The position numbers and the translations under genes were made by a program. Positions 18,402 to 28,500 of a stretch of 64,000 nucleotides of DNA are shown here, in pieces (position 1 is the stretch's first letter; every line of letters begins with the position of its first letter). Source of the stretch: Hymenobacter rigui (GTDB taxonomy: Bacteria; Bacteroidota; Bacteroidia; Cytophagales; Hymenobacteraceae). Location of the stretch: contig NZ_RWIT01000005.1 in the NCBI RefSeq assembly GCF_003944715.1, positions 186,001-250,000 of the forward strand, in the 5' to 3' direction. The notes beneath the pieces are model-generated. The model was not told where the DNA came from. It worked only from the letters and a program-made list of their open reading frames with translations, and made no database searches.

Positions 18402-19739
18402 CTAAGCCGGCTCGTGGTGAGCGGTTTTGATACCGATGCAGTGGTATGCATAGCCAGCGGCATGCAGTTCAGCCGTATCGTAGATGTTGCGGCCATCGAA
18501 GATAACCTTCTGTTTGAGCAGACGGCTCATTACTTCGAAATTAGGCACGCGGAATTCCGGCCATTCCGTCACAATCAGTAGGGCATCGGCATCAATGAGC
18601 GCCTCCATCTGGTCCTTGGCATAGGTGATGGTGTCGCCCAGGGAGTGCTTAGCTTCTTCCATGGCCACGGGGTCGTAGGCAGTTACGGTACAGCCTTCCG
18701 CCAGCAGCTTCTCGATGATAACCAAGGAAGGTGCCTCACGCATGTCATCGGTTTTGGGCTTGAACGACAGGCCCCACACGGCGATTTTCTTACCGCTCAG
18801 CTCACCGCCAAAGTGCTTTTTTACTTTGTTATAGAGCACTTCCTTCTGCGCCTCATTTACGCTTTCCACGGCCTGCAGCACCTGCATCTTGTAGCCATTT
18901 TCCTCGGCGGTTTTGATGAGGGCCTTTACGTCCTTGGGGAAGCAGGAGCCGCCGTAACCGATGCCAGGGTAAATAAATTTGGTACCGATACGGGCATCCG
19001 AACCAATGCCTTTGCGCACCATGTTCACATCGGCCCCCATGATTTCGCACAGGTTGGCAATATCGTTCATGAACGAAATCTTGGTAGCCAGCATAGAGTT
19101 GGCGGCGTACTTCGTCATTTCGGCCGACGGAATATCCATGAAGATGATCGGATGTCCGTTGAGCAGGAAGGGCTTGTAAAGGCGGCGCATAACGTCCTCG
19201 GCCCGCTCTGAGGCCACCCCTACCACAATCCGGTCGGGCTTCAGGAAGTCGTCGATGGCGGCACCTTCCTTCAGGAATTCGGGGTTGGAAGCCACATCAA
19301 ACTCAATTGCTTCGCCCCGCTTGGTCAGCGCCTGCTCTATTTCGGCACGCACCTTGGCGGCAGTACCTACCGGCACGGTACTTTTGGTTACGATAACGCC
19401 GTAGCTGGTCATGTTTTCGCCAATTTCACGCGCTACGCCCAGTACGTATTTCAAATCGGCCGAGCCATCCTCGCCGGGAGGAGTGCCCACCGCAATAAAG
19501 GCTACGTCGCAGCCTTTGATGGCCTCCGCCAGCTTAGTGGAGAAATGCAGCCGGCCAGCGGTTACATTGCGCGTTACCATTTCCTCCAGACCTGGCTCAT
19601 AAATCGGCAGGATGCCCTTGTGCAGGTTGTCGATTTTGCGCTGATCAATGTCGATGCAGGTCACGTCAATACCTACTTCGGCGAAGCAGGTACCCGTTAC
19701 GAGCCCTACATAGCCTGTGCCTACTACAGCAATTTTCAT
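18402..19739 (-). CDS. ugd: UDP-glucose 6-dehydrogenase
   Basis: This 445-residue enzyme oxidises UDP-glucose twice with NAD+ to UDP-glucuronate. Visible features are the N-terminal GTGYVGLVTGTCFAEVG, VGTPPGEDGSADL, SNPEFLKEG, K210 in AEMTKYAAN and the catalytic cysteine C266 in GYGGSCFPKDV. The C-terminal domain includes WGLSFKPKTDDMREAPS and FDGRNIYD. Length is normal for the bacterial family. It feeds the UDP-xylose synthase encoded just downstream, and both belong to the polysaccharide locus. Confidence 0.95.
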   Translation of the reverse strand: MKIAVVGTGYVGLVTGTCFAEVGIDVTCIDIDQRKIDNLHKGILPIYEPGLEEMVTRNVTAGRLHFSTKLAEAIKGCDVAFIAVGTPPGEDGSADLKYVLGVAREIGENMTSYGVIVTKSTVPVGTAAKVRAEIEQALTKRGEAIEFDVASNPEFLKEGAAIDDFLKPDRIVVGVASERAEDVMRRLYKPFLLNGHPIIFMDIPSAEMTKYAANSMLATKISFMNDIANLCEIMGADVNMVRKGIGSDARIGTKFIYPGIGYGGSCFPKDVKALIKTAEENGYKMQVLQAVESVNEAQKEVLYNKVKKHFGGELSGKKIAVWGLSFKPKTDDMREAPSLVIIEKLLAEGCTVTAYDPVAMEEAKHSLGDTITYAKDQMEALIDADALLIVTEWPEFRVPNFEVMSRLLKQKVIFDGRNIYDTAELHAAGYAYHCIGIKTAHHEPA

Positions 19740-19784
19740 GTTTAAGTCAGTTGGTAATTGTCAGATGAATGAGGTACGATGCGC

Positions 19785-20516
19785 TTAACGGAACAGTCCG
19801 TACTTGATGATGCAATAGATGGCCCGGAATCCGTCGCGCCACCCGATTTTTTTGCCTTCCGCGTACGTGCGGCCGTAGTAGCTGATGCCCACTTCGTAGA
19901 TCCGTACGTTGGGCACACGGGCCATTTTGAGCGTCACTTCCGGCTCAAAGCCGAAGCGCTTTTCCTCCAGCGTCAGGCCCTGCACAATATCGCGCCGGAA
20001 CAGCTTGTAGCAGGTTTCCATATCCGTGAGGTTCAGGTTGGAAAAGGCATTGCAAAGTGAGGTGAGCCACTTGTTGCCGATGCTGTGCCAGAAGAACAGA
20101 ATGCGGTGCGGCTTCCCACCCATAAACCGGGAGCCGTATACCACGTCCGCCATTCCGCGCACAATGGGTCGGAGCAGCACGTTGTATTCTTCGGGGTCAT
20201 ATTCCAAGTCGGCATCCTGAATGATTAGGTAGTCGCCGGTAGCCTCGCGGATGCCGGTGTGCAGCGCTGCGCCCTTGCCCTGGTTTACCTCATGCTTCCG
20301 GTACTGAATAGCTAACTCCGGATTAGCCGCTATGTACCGCTGAATAGCTTCCTCGGTATTATCGCGGGAGCAGTCATTCACAATGATTACTTCTTTTGTA
20401 AAGCCGCCTATCAGCTCCACAGCCTTTACCTGGTCTAGGATCAGGTGAATGGTTGCTCCTTCATTGTAAGCCGGAATGATGATGGAAAGCTTACGTGGGG
20501 GAACGGGTGCCGACAT
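19785..20516 (-). CDS. Glycosyltransferase family 2, dolichyl-phosphate mannose synthase-like
   Basis: This 243-residue soluble GT2 enzyme has [37 protein letters not shown] and [14 protein letters not shown] with the metal-binding DAD. The segment [23 protein letters not shown] and a following [11 protein letters not shown] match the common DPM1-like group found next to sugar-nucleotide genes. It lacks the C-terminal membrane helices of the GtrB-like gene at 12493. It may load a polyprenyl phosphate or prime chain synthesis, but this is inference. It sits between ugd and the amidotransferase gene on the same strand. Confidence 0.87.
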   Translation of the reverse strand: MSAPVPPRKLSIIIPAYNEGATIHLILDQVKAVELIGGFTKEVIIVNDCSRDNTEEAIQRYIAANPELAIQYRKHEVNQGKGAALHTGIREATGDYLIIQDADLEYDPEEYNVLLRPIVRGMADVVYGSRFMGGKPHRILFFWHSIGNKWLTSLCNAFSNLNLTDMETCYKLFRRDIVQGLTLEEKRFGFEPEVTLKMARVPNVRIYEVGISYYGRTYAEGKKIGWRDGFRAIYCIIKYGLFR

Positions 20517-20576
20517 ACAGAGAGAAAAAGCAGAGGGTTAAAATCAGGGTGTAAAACTGCGGAGGAAATCCAGATT

Positions 20577-22484
20577 TTAAGCCATCATCCACTTTTTCCA
20601 CCACCACTGGAATACAATGAGGGCCCAGATGCGGGCGTGCACGTCGCCGGGGCTGCTGGAGAAGAGCTGTTTTTTCAGGCTGCGGATGCTGCCTACATCA
20701 AACACGCCTTGGGCCTCAATAAAGCCGTCGGACAGCAGATCATCTTCAATCAACGGGCGCAGCTCGCCGCGGAACCACTTGAGCAGCGGCACCTCAAAGC
20801 CATGCTTGGGGCGCTTGTACAGCTCTTCGGGCAGCATGGGCCGGAAGGCATCCTGCACTATTTTCTTCTTCATCTTCGCGTCAATCTTACTTGACACGGG
20901 CAACGAAAAGGCAAAGCGCACCACGTTGGGGTCCAGGAAGGGCGGGCGTACTTCCAGGGAGTTGGCCATGCTCATCATATCCACCTTGGTCAGCATATCG
21001 TAGGGCAGCACCAGCTTTGTGTCGGTCAGCAGCACCTCGTTCAGGTCGCCGTCGGCGTGCAGATCCTCCAGCAGGTCGCGACGGCGCTTCTCCGCCAGCT
21101 TTTTGCCCACTTTGCGGCGGGATGCGGCGCTGAGCAGCCCGCGGGCATCCTTCTCCGAAGCAAACGACGCCCAGTCCCAATACCGGTCTTTGGGGCCGCT
21201 GAGCATGCCGCGCGAGAAGCGCTGAAACTGCCGGATTTTATTGCCAAAGTAAGAGTTGCGCGACTTGGGTAGTACGTCCCACAGCAGGTTCAGACCGGTT
21301 ACGGCTTCGGCCTTGAAGCCGCCCTGCCGCACCTGAAACTCGCCCATGTGCTTGTTGTAGCCGGCAAACAGCTCGTCGGCCCCGTCGCCGCTCAGGGCCA
21401 CAGTAGCTTTTTCGCGGGTGCGCTTGCTAAGAATGTACACGGCTAGGGCCGAAGAATCGGCGAAGGGCTCATCGATGTAGTTCAGCACATCGAAGATATG
21501 GTCGTACAGGTCCTGATTTTTGAGCGAGAAGACCGTATGATTAGTCTTGTATCGGTCGGCAACCAGCTTGGCGTACTTGGTTTCGTCGAAGAATGGCTCG
21601 TCGGCAAAGCCAATGCTGAAGGTATTCAGGTGCTGAGTGTGGCGGGAGGCCAACGCCACCACCACCGACGAATCGATACCCCCACTCAGGAATGCGCCTA
21701 CGGGCACATCGGCTACTAGGCGGCGGGCCGTGGCCTCATCCAGCAGTTCTACCAGCTTGGCTTGCTGCTGCTCGTAGCTGGTTTTGTTCTTTTCGACTTT
21801 TTTGGCGTCATAAGGCACTTTGTACCAACGCTTCCGGACTACCTTTTTGCCCTTCACATACATGTAATGGCCGGGTAGCAATTTCTTAACGCCTTTGAAA
21901 ATGGTAGCCGGCCCCGGAATGTAGTTCAGCTGCAGATAATGACTCAGCGACACATAGTCGAGCTTACGCGGAATACCCAGCGCCAGCAACGATTTCATTT
22001 CGGAGGCGAAGAGCAACTTATCCTCGTCGCGGTAAATCAGCAGGGGCTTCTCCCCCATCCGGTCACGCGCCAGGAAAATGGAATCTTCCTCTTTGTCATA
22101 AATAGCGAAATCGAAGAAGCCGTTTAGCTTTTTCAGGAAGCTCCGGCCCTCAGCTATGTACAGGTGTAATACTACCTCCGTATCGGTCTGGGAGTGGAAA
22201 CGGTGACCTCTGGCGACCAATTTCTGGCGTAACTCTTTGAAATTGAATATTTCGCCATTGAACACAATCGTATAGCGTCCCGACTCATCTGTCATGGGCT
22301 GGTTGCCATCGGCGGACAAATCCAGGATAGCAAGACGACGGAACCCCAGTCCGCACCGGTCGAACACGAAATGTCCCTGTGAATCAGGGCCGCGGCTGAC
22401 AATGGCATCGGTTGAGGCGTGCAGCGAAGCCAGCGAGTTGCGGCCAGCGTCGGTAAAAGCGAATACTCCGGAGATTCCACACAT
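20577..22484 (-). CDS. asnB: Asparagine synthase (glutamine-hydrolysing)-type amidotransferase
   Basis: This 635-residue protein has an N-terminal Ntn glutaminase domain beginning MCGISGVF, with C2 as the nucleophile once methionine is removed, and YTIVFNGEIFNFKEL. A synthetase domain follows with the PP-loop SGGIDSSVVVAL and ALSGDGADELFAGY. It hydrolyses glutamine and transfers ammonia to an adenylated carboxylate. Free aspartate is the usual acceptor, but homologues inside polysaccharide loci may amidate uronic acids, possible here because UDP-glucuronate is made next door. The start at 22484 is fixed by the required MCGI. A TACTTTTG element lies eight bases upstream. Confidence 0.87.
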   Translation of the reverse strand: MCGISGVFAFTDAGRNSLASLHASTDAIVSRGPDSQGHFVFDRCGLGFRRLAILDLSADGNQPMTDESGRYTIVFNGEIFNFKELRQKLVARGHRFHSQTDTEVVLHLYIAEGRSFLKKLNGFFDFAIYDKEEDSIFLARDRMGEKPLLIYRDEDKLLFASEMKSLLALGIPRKLDYVSLSHYLQLNYIPGPATIFKGVKKLLPGHYMYVKGKKVVRKRWYKVPYDAKKVEKNKTSYEQQQAKLVELLDEATARRLVADVPVGAFLSGGIDSSVVVALASRHTQHLNTFSIGFADEPFFDETKYAKLVADRYKTNHTVFSLKNQDLYDHIFDVLNYIDEPFADSSALAVYILSKRTREKATVALSGDGADELFAGYNKHMGEFQVRQGGFKAEAVTGLNLLWDVLPKSRNSYFGNKIRQFQRFSRGMLSGPKDRYWDWASFASEKDARGLLSAASRRKVGKKLAEKRRRDLLEDLHADGDLNEVLLTDTKLVLPYDMLTKVDMMSMANSLEVRPPFLDPNVVRFAFSLPVSSKIDAKMKKKIVQDAFRPMLPEELYKRPKHGFEVPLLKWFRGELRPLIEDDLLSDGFIEAQGVFDVGSIRSLKKQLFSSSPGDVHARIWALIVFQWWWKKWMMA

Positions 22485-22492
22485 AAGGCGGG

Positions 22493-22500
22493 CAAAAGTA
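22493..22500 (-). promoter_or_regulatory. Bacteroidota -7 element TACTTTTG before asnB
   Basis: The minus strand matches TAnnTTTG, and eight bases separate it from the MCGI start at 22484, a start independently fixed by the enzyme's catalytic N terminus. That gives a leader of only a few bases. A TTG box at the usual distance is not evident. Confidence 0.5.
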
Positions 22501-22611
22501 CGAACTATCAGGACTTGGGTTCTCAAAAAAACTACTGCGCGCGCCTGCAACCAAAGCCGTGCCACCCTAGTACAACCCCTACGCTCTCCCTTCCACCTCC
22601 TTCACTACCCC

Positions 22612-23124
22612 ATGAACCTGCAAGATAAAATGAGCCTACAGCAAGATTTCGAAGCCGCCGTGTCGCGCGTGGATGCATTGCCCGGCGACCAGGCCGCCGC
22701 CCACATGACCGATTTGTACGGCCTGTACAAACAAGCCACTGAGGGCGACCATGACACCAAACGGGATGAAGTGGGCGACGACACCCCCGACAATCCGAAT
22801 GGTCCTAAGGGCTTGTCGCAGGCCCAGTGGGATGCCTGGAGCAAGTACAAAGGCCTCGATCAGGATGATGCCCGCCGTCAGTACGTGGCGAAAGTAAACG
22901 AACTGGCGGGCCCCGTTGAAGAAAAAGCCAATGTAATTACGGGCAACGGCCACCCTGCTACCGGCTCGGCAGTGAATGGCGAAGGCGCACCGGGTACCAG
23001 CACAGCCAGCCCTGTGGCCCAGGCCCAGCAACAAGCCGGGGAATCCGGTTTCGGAGGCCTGCGCGGCGACCTAAAAGGCGGCACCCCTTATGGCGGTGAA
23101 GACGCACTTAAAAACGCGCAGTAA
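22612..23124 (+). CDS. Acyl-CoA-binding protein with C-terminal extension
   Basis: This 170-residue protein carries an acyl-CoA-binding fold in residues 7-95: LQQDFEAAVSRVDALP, LYGLYKQATEGD with the ligand-binding tyrosine and lysine, then WDAWSKYKGLDQDDARRQYV. Such proteins bind long-chain acyl-CoA in the cytoplasm and are best known from eukaryotes. The loop between the second and third helices is longer than usual and acidic (DTKRDEVGDDTPDNPNG). The last 70 residues are low-complexity, rich in Gly, Ala and Gln. The ATG at 22612 is used; one six codons later is also possible. It is divergent from asnB and followed by a strong terminator. Confidence 0.85.
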   Translation: MNLQDKMSLQQDFEAAVSRVDALPGDQAAAHMTDLYGLYKQATEGDHDTKRDEVGDDTPDNPNGPKGLSQAQWDAWSKYKGLDQDDARRQYVAKVNELAGPVEEKANVITGNGHPATGSAVNGEGAPGTSTASPVAQAQQQAGESGFGGLRGDLKGGTPYGGEDALKNAQ

Positions 23125-23135
23125 CTTCTGTTCAT

Positions 23136-23186
23136 AAAACAGCACTGGCCCCGACTGATACGTTCAGCCGGGGCCAGTGCTGTTTT
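23136..23186. terminator. Bidirectional terminator between convergent genes
   Basis: A long hairpin with A-tract and T-tract flanks: AAAACAGCACTGGCCCCG pairs with CGGGGCCAGTGCTGTTTT around a short loop. It lies between the ends of the acyl-CoA-binding protein gene (plus) and the FAD oxidase gene (minus) and can serve both. Confidence 0.9.
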
Positions 23187-23212
23187 AATCTACTCGTGGA
23201 TGCACCGTCGGA

Positions 23213-24622
23213 TTAGAAAATCTTACCGGGGTTCATGATACCGTGGGGGTCGAATACCCGTTTGATGCCTCGCATCAACTCCAGGTTCGTATCGGGCAGG
23301 GCAATGCCGATGTAGCCTTTCTGGACCAGCCCAATGCCATGTTCGCCCGAGATGGTACCACCCAGCTTTACGCACAGCTCAAATATTTCGGTAATCGGCT
23401 GACGCAGGCCCACATTCCACATTTCATCGTCCAGGTCGCCCCGGATGATGTTTACGTGCAGATTCCCGTCGCCGGCGTGACCGTAGCAGACGGAGGTAAA
23501 CCCATAGCGGCTCCCGATTTCCTTCACGCCGCGCAAGAGGGTGGGTAGCTCAGCACGGGGCACCACGGTGTCTTCTTCTTTATAGACGGAGTTATAGCGC
23601 ACCGAATTGCCGATGTTGCGCCGGATCTTCCACAGGTCGTCCTTCTGGGCAGCGGTATCGGCCAGCAGAATCTCCCCGATGTCGTAACCTTCCAGCACCC
23701 CGTACACGGCCTCGGCTTCCTTATACAGCTGGTCGAGGTCCTGACCATCCAGTTCGATGAGCAGGTGGGCGCGGATATCTTCGGGCAGGGTGAGTGGGAT
23801 TTTCAGGTAATCAGAAGACCAGACAATGGCCTCCCGCTCCATAAACTCCATGCCGGATGGAATAATACCGGCACGGAATACCGCCGAAACGGCCTCCGCC
23901 GCCTGGGCCTCCTGCCGGAATGGCACCAGCATCAGGATGTTCTGCTTCGGGTAGGGCAGCAGCCGGAATACCACTTTGGTGATGATGCCCAGCGTACCCT
24001 CCGAGCCAATCATGAGCTGGGTGAGGTTGTAGCCAGTGGAGTTTTTGAGTGTATTGGCCGCCGTCCAGATAAGCTCACCGGTGGGCAGTACCACCTGCAG
24101 GTTCAGCACATAATCCTTGGTGGTGCCGTATTTCACGGCTTTGGGGCCGCCGCTGCTGTGCGCCAGGTTGCCGCCCAGAGAGCAGCTACCTTTGCTGGCG
24201 GGGTCGGGTGGATAGAACAGGCCCACTTCCTTCACCGCATTCTGAAACGCCTCGTTTACCACGCCCGGCTCCACGGTAGCCTGCAGGTTGCGCTCATCAA
24301 TTTCCAGGATCCGGTTGAGCCGCTCCGTGCTGAGCACTACACCCTGGTGCACCGGCAGCGCCCCACCCGACAGGCCCGTACCCGCACCGCGGGCGGTGAT
24401 GGGAATTCGGTGCTCATGACATAGGCGTACAATACGACTGATTTCTTCAGCGTTGCCGGGGCGCACTACCACATCCGGAGTAAACTGCAGGTCCTCGGTA
24501 TGGTCGCGGCCATAGTCGGCGTACACGTCGGCCTCGGTGTGCTGGGCCGTGAGCACGTGGGCAGTACCCACAATGGCCTCAAATTCGGCCACCAGCGCGG
24601 GAGTCAGGAGTTGAAAGTCCAT
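23213..24622 (-). CDS. FAD-linked oxidase, GlcD/D-lactate dehydrogenase family
   Basis: This 469-residue flavoprotein has an FAD-binding PCMH domain (VVRPGNAEEISRIVRLC, PITARGAGTGLSGGALP, SLGGNLAHSSGGPKAVKYG). It also has a C-terminal FAD oxidase domain with CYGHAGDGNLHVNI, GTISGEHGIGLVQKGY and DPHGIMNPGK. These proteins oxidise 2-hydroxy acids such as glycolate or D-lactate and pass electrons to a quinone or partner subunits. No GlcE or GlcF partner is adjacent, so it probably works alone, as single-subunit D-lactate dehydrogenases do. Exact substrate is not determined. Confidence 0.88.
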   Translation of the reverse strand: MDFQLLTPALVAEFEAIVGTAHVLTAQHTEADVYADYGRDHTEDLQFTPDVVVRPGNAEEISRIVRLCHEHRIPITARGAGTGLSGGALPVHQGVVLSTERLNRILEIDERNLQATVEPGVVNEAFQNAVKEVGLFYPPDPASKGSCSLGGNLAHSSGGPKAVKYGTTKDYVLNLQVVLPTGELIWTAANTLKNSTGYNLTQLMIGSEGTLGIITKVVFRLLPYPKQNILMLVPFRQEAQAAEAVSAVFRAGIIPSGMEFMEREAIVWSSDYLKIPLTLPEDIRAHLLIELDGQDLDQLYKEAEAVYGVLEGYDIGEILLADTAAQKDDLWKIRRNIGNSVRYNSVYKEEDTVVPRAELPTLLRGVKEIGSRYGFTSVCYGHAGDGNLHVNIIRGDLDDEMWNVGLRQPITEIFELCVKLGGTISGEHGIGLVQKGYIGIALPDTNLELMRGIKRVFDPHGIMNPGKIF

Positions 24623-24654
24623 AGAAAGATGAGGAGTAAAATGACGGCGTCACG

Positions 24655-24662
24655 TATCTTTG
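24655..24662 (+). promoter_or_regulatory. Bacteroidota -7 element TATCTTTG
   Basis: TATCTTTG ends five bases before the ATG at 24668 of the NlpC/P60 lipoprotein gene, suggesting a nearly leaderless mRNA and arguing against the ATGs at 24629 and 24641. A -33 TTG is not evident. Confidence 0.45.
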
Positions 24663-24667
24663 CCCCG

Positions 24668-25348
24668 ATGCGGGAACACGCTACGAAGGTACGGCATTCA
24701 ACGCAGTGGCAGCGTCCACTCTCCACAGCCCTGATTCTGCTGCTGGCTGGCTGGCTGGCCGCATGCGGCAGCACCGGCAGGGTAAACTACCGTAATGGCC
24801 GCTATTATTCCGCCCGGGATATGGCCCGCATGAAGGCGGCCGAGCGACGCCGGGGCGTCTCGGGTTCTACGGTAAAGGCCAAAACCAAGTCCGGCGCGGC
24901 CGTTGGCAAGTCGAAAACGGTGGTACGGCGGCCCAGCCGCCCTTTGCCGGCCAATGTGCCGGTGCAGCTGGCGGCCGTTATCGAAACGGCCCGCTCTTAC
25001 CAGGGCACTCCCTATAAATACGGTGGTACTACGCGCCTGGGCATGGACTGCTCCGGACTGCTGCACGAGTCGTTTGCGGCCATCAACGTGGCCATTCCGC
25101 GCTCCAGCAATGAGCAGGCTGCCTGGGGTGAGCCGGTAAAACCACAGGATTTACGCCCAGGTGATTTGGTATTTTTTGGAGCCTCGCCCGGCAGCAGCAC
25201 CATCACGCACGTGGGAATGGTGACAGAAGCCTCGCCGGAAAGCGTTCAGTTCATCCACTCTTCCAGCTCATTAGGAGTTGTGGAAAACGCTCTGGAAACC
25301 GATTACTACCTGAGCAGATTCATAAAGGCTGTACGCCCTAGATTGTGA
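24668..25348 (+). CDS. NlpC/P60 family lipoprotein, cell-wall endopeptidase
   Basis: This 226-residue protein has a signal peptide with a lipobox ending at C33 (LAAC), so it is probably an outer-membrane-anchored lipoprotein. A basic linker (about 45-95) leads to an NlpC/P60 domain with the catalytic cysteine C128 in GMDCSGLL, H181 in ITHVGMV and H197 in FIHSSSS. The family cuts peptidoglycan stems, usually between D-Glu and a diamino acid. I chose the ATG at 24668 because it gives a compact signal peptide and follows a TATCTTTG element. It is divergent from the FAD oxidase gene. Confidence 0.88.
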   Translation: MREHATKVRHSTQWQRPLSTALILLLAGWLAACGSTGRVNYRNGRYYSARDMARMKAAERRRGVSGSTVKAKTKSGAAVGKSKTVVRRPSRPLPANVPVQLAAVIETARSYQGTPYKYGGTTRLGMDCSGLLHESFAAINVAIPRSSNEQAAWGEPVKPQDLRPGDLVFFGASPGSSTITHVGMVTEASPESVQFIHSSSSLGVVENALETDYYLSRFIKAVRPRL

Positions 25349-25436
25349 ATTTCCCTCTTACATTTGTTCCACCACTACGCACAAGGATTCGCTGTAATCA
25401 TAACACTGCGGTAACGCAGCAGCTAGATTCATCGAG

Positions 25437-25444
25437 TACTTTTG
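25437..25444 (+). promoter_or_regulatory. Bacteroidota -7 element TACTTTTG before the TonB receptor
   Basis: TACTTTTG lies 56 bases before the ATG at 25501, leaving a leader of about 50 bases, unlike the nearly leaderless arrangement of several other genes here. No clean TTG box sits 19 bases upstream. Confidence 0.5.
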
Positions 25445-25500
25445 CGGCGCTTTTTCACCCCTAACAAGCCCCGCTTTTTTTCACCAATCCCCCCTCTTTT

Positions 25501-28500
25501 ATGAAACGCAACCATTACGCTTCAGTCGCGCTGGTGCCCATAGCGGTTCTCGCAGCGCAGTTGAGCTGGGCGCAGGGTAGTACCACATCGGCGATGAACG
25601 GTATCATTACCGACAAGGCTGGTGAGGGCTTGCCCGGTGCCACGGTTATTGCCGTACACACCCCCACTAACACGCAGTATGTTGCGCCAACCAACTCGGA
25701 AGGCCGCTTCAACCTGCAGAACATGCGCGTAGGTGGTCCATACACCATCCGCATTTCGTTTGTAGGCTACAAAGAGGCTGTTCGGGAAGGTATCTTCCTG
25801 ACGCTGGGCCAGAACCTGCGCCTCGACATCAACCTGAGCGAAGCCGAGCAGACGCTGGGCGAAGTAGTGGTAAGCGGCCGTCAGGATCCGGTTATCAACG
25901 CGGGTCGTACGGGGGCTGCTACCACGGTGCAGCGCGAGCAGATTGAGCGCCTGCCCACCATCAGCCGCTCCTTGAGCGACTTTACGCGTCTGACGCCGCA
26001 GGCCGGCTCGAACAACAGCTTCGGCGGCCGTAGCGGGGGCTTCAACAACGTAACCGTTGACGGTGCCATTTTCAACAACGCCTTCGGTCTGAACTCGACG
26101 GTAGGCGGTCAGGCCAGCGCCCAGCCCATTTCGCTGGACGCTATTGACCAGATTCAGGTGAGCATTGCGCCCTTCGACGTTCGTCAGGGCTCGTTTACGG
26201 GTGCTGGTATCAACGTAGTAACTCGCTCGGGCACCAACAAATTCTCGGGCTCGGTATACGGTTTCCTGCGTAACCAGGATCTGGTGGGCAGCAAGGTGGG
26301 TGACTTCAAACAGGACTACCCCAAATTCAACCTGCACAATGAAGGTTTCCGCTTCGGTGGCCCCATCATTAAGGACAAGCTGTTCTTCTTCGTGAACGGG
26401 GAGCGGGAGCGTCGGAACGATCCGCCAAACGGCAACTTCACGGCTACCCGCGACGGTGTACCAGCCGGTGCTCAGACCTCACAGGCCCGCTCTGCCGACC
26501 TCGACTTCCTGAAAAACTTCCTGCAGACGCAGTACGGCTTTAACGCCGGCGACTACGAGAGCTATCAGCTGCGCCAAAACAGCGACAAGGCAACGGTGAA
26601 ACTGGACTGGAACATCAGCCAGAACCACCGCTTCAATATCAAGTACAACTACCTAAAGTCGTACGCCGATATTCCGCCAAGCACTTCGGGCGCTATTGCC
26701 GGCCAACGCTCCCAGTCGCAGTTCGGCTTGCCGTTCTCGTCGTCGTACTACACCATCAACAACAACCTGAACTCGTTCATTGCCGAATTGAACAGCAGCT
26801 TCGGTGGTGGCCGTTTCTCCAACAACCTGACGGCCGGTTATTCGGCTTTCCGCGACTTCCGCGAGAGCAGTGGCGGTATCTTCCCGCTGGTTGACATTGG
26901 TACGCAGGCAGGCCGTAGCACTACCACAGCACAGCTGTCAGGTATCGTAGCACCTAACTCACTTACTTCGTTTGGTTACGAGCCTTTCTCGGCTTTCAAC
27001 ATCCTGAATACGGACGTTGCTCAGGTGGGTGACAACTTCACGGCTTACCTCGGCAAGCACAATGTAACGGTTGGTACCTACAACGAATTCTACAAGTTCC
27101 GTAACGGCTTTGCGCCGAACTACTACGGTAACTACTCGTTCAACTCGCTGGAAGACTTCTACGCTTCCGCCGGCTTCAGCTACGACCGTACTACCAACCC
27201 CGCCAACCCGACCATTACGGCTCTGACTGGCACGCGTCCGGGTCCGGCCCGCTACAACCTGCAATACTCGGCTCTGCCGGGTGGTGAGTTCCCCTACGCC
27301 GATATCAAAGCAGCACAGCTGGGCCTGTACGTGCAGGATGAATGGTCGGCCAAGAACAACCTGCGCGTGACCTACGGTGTACGTGCTGACCTGCCCTTCG
27401 TAACGTCGGACCTGCAGCAGAACACCAATGCCGCTGCCCTGACCTTCCGCGACGGGGTGAAAATCAACACCGGCGACCTGCCCAAGAAGCGTGTCCTGTT
27501 CTCGCCCCGCGTTGGCTTCAACTGGGATGTGAACGACGACAAGAAAACCCAGGTACGTGGTGGTACCGGTATCTTCACTGGCCGCGTTCCGTTCGTATGG
27601 CTGTCGAACCAGGCCAGCAACAACGGCGTACAGTTCGGCTCGTTCAGCACTTCGGGCTCAGTAGCTACTACGGGTAGCAATGGTGTGGTGAACCCCAACG
27701 CCTCCATCTACCCCTTCTCGCCCAACGTAGACGCTTATGTTCCACAGAACGCAACAGCTAACACGTCGTACAACCTAGCCGTTACCGATAAGGACTTCAA
27801 GTTCCCGCAGGTATGGCGTACCAACCTGGCCGTTGACCAGCAGCTGCCCGGTGGTATCATTGGTACCCTCGAAGGTTTCTACACCAGAGACCTGAATGCC
27901 GTGTATCATCAGAACGTGAACCTGCCCGGCTCGGAAGAAGCACCCTTCGCCCGCGCCAATGGTGCTGACAACCGTCCGATCTTCTACACCTTTGGCGCTG
28001 CCCAAACCGGCAACAATGCCGGTCTGGTTACCGCTACCCGCAACTACCAGATCTATGCTGGTCGTGGTGGAGCTACGGCTACCAACCCCAACATCAGCGA
28101 CGCCATCCTGATGAAAAACACCAGCAAGGGTTATTCCTATGCTGTTACCGGTCAGCTGCAGAAATCGTTCAACAACGGTCTGTTCCTGATGGCTGCTTAC
28201 ACCTACTCGGATTCCCGCTCGGTAAACGACGGTGGCTCGATTGCCCAGTCCATCTGGCGTGACCGTTCCGTGTCGGGTGACCCGAACGCTGAAGCTCTGA
28301 GCTACTCGCAGTTCCTGCAGCAGCACCGCGTAATCGGTTCGCTGTCGTACCGCAAGGAGTACCTGGGCCACCTGGGTACCACCCTGTCGATGTTCTACGA
28401 AGGTGCGCCGGCCGGCCGCTACTCGTACGTATACTCGGGTGACATGAACGGTGACAACCAGACCTCGAACGACCTGATGTACATCCCCCGCAACCAGAGC

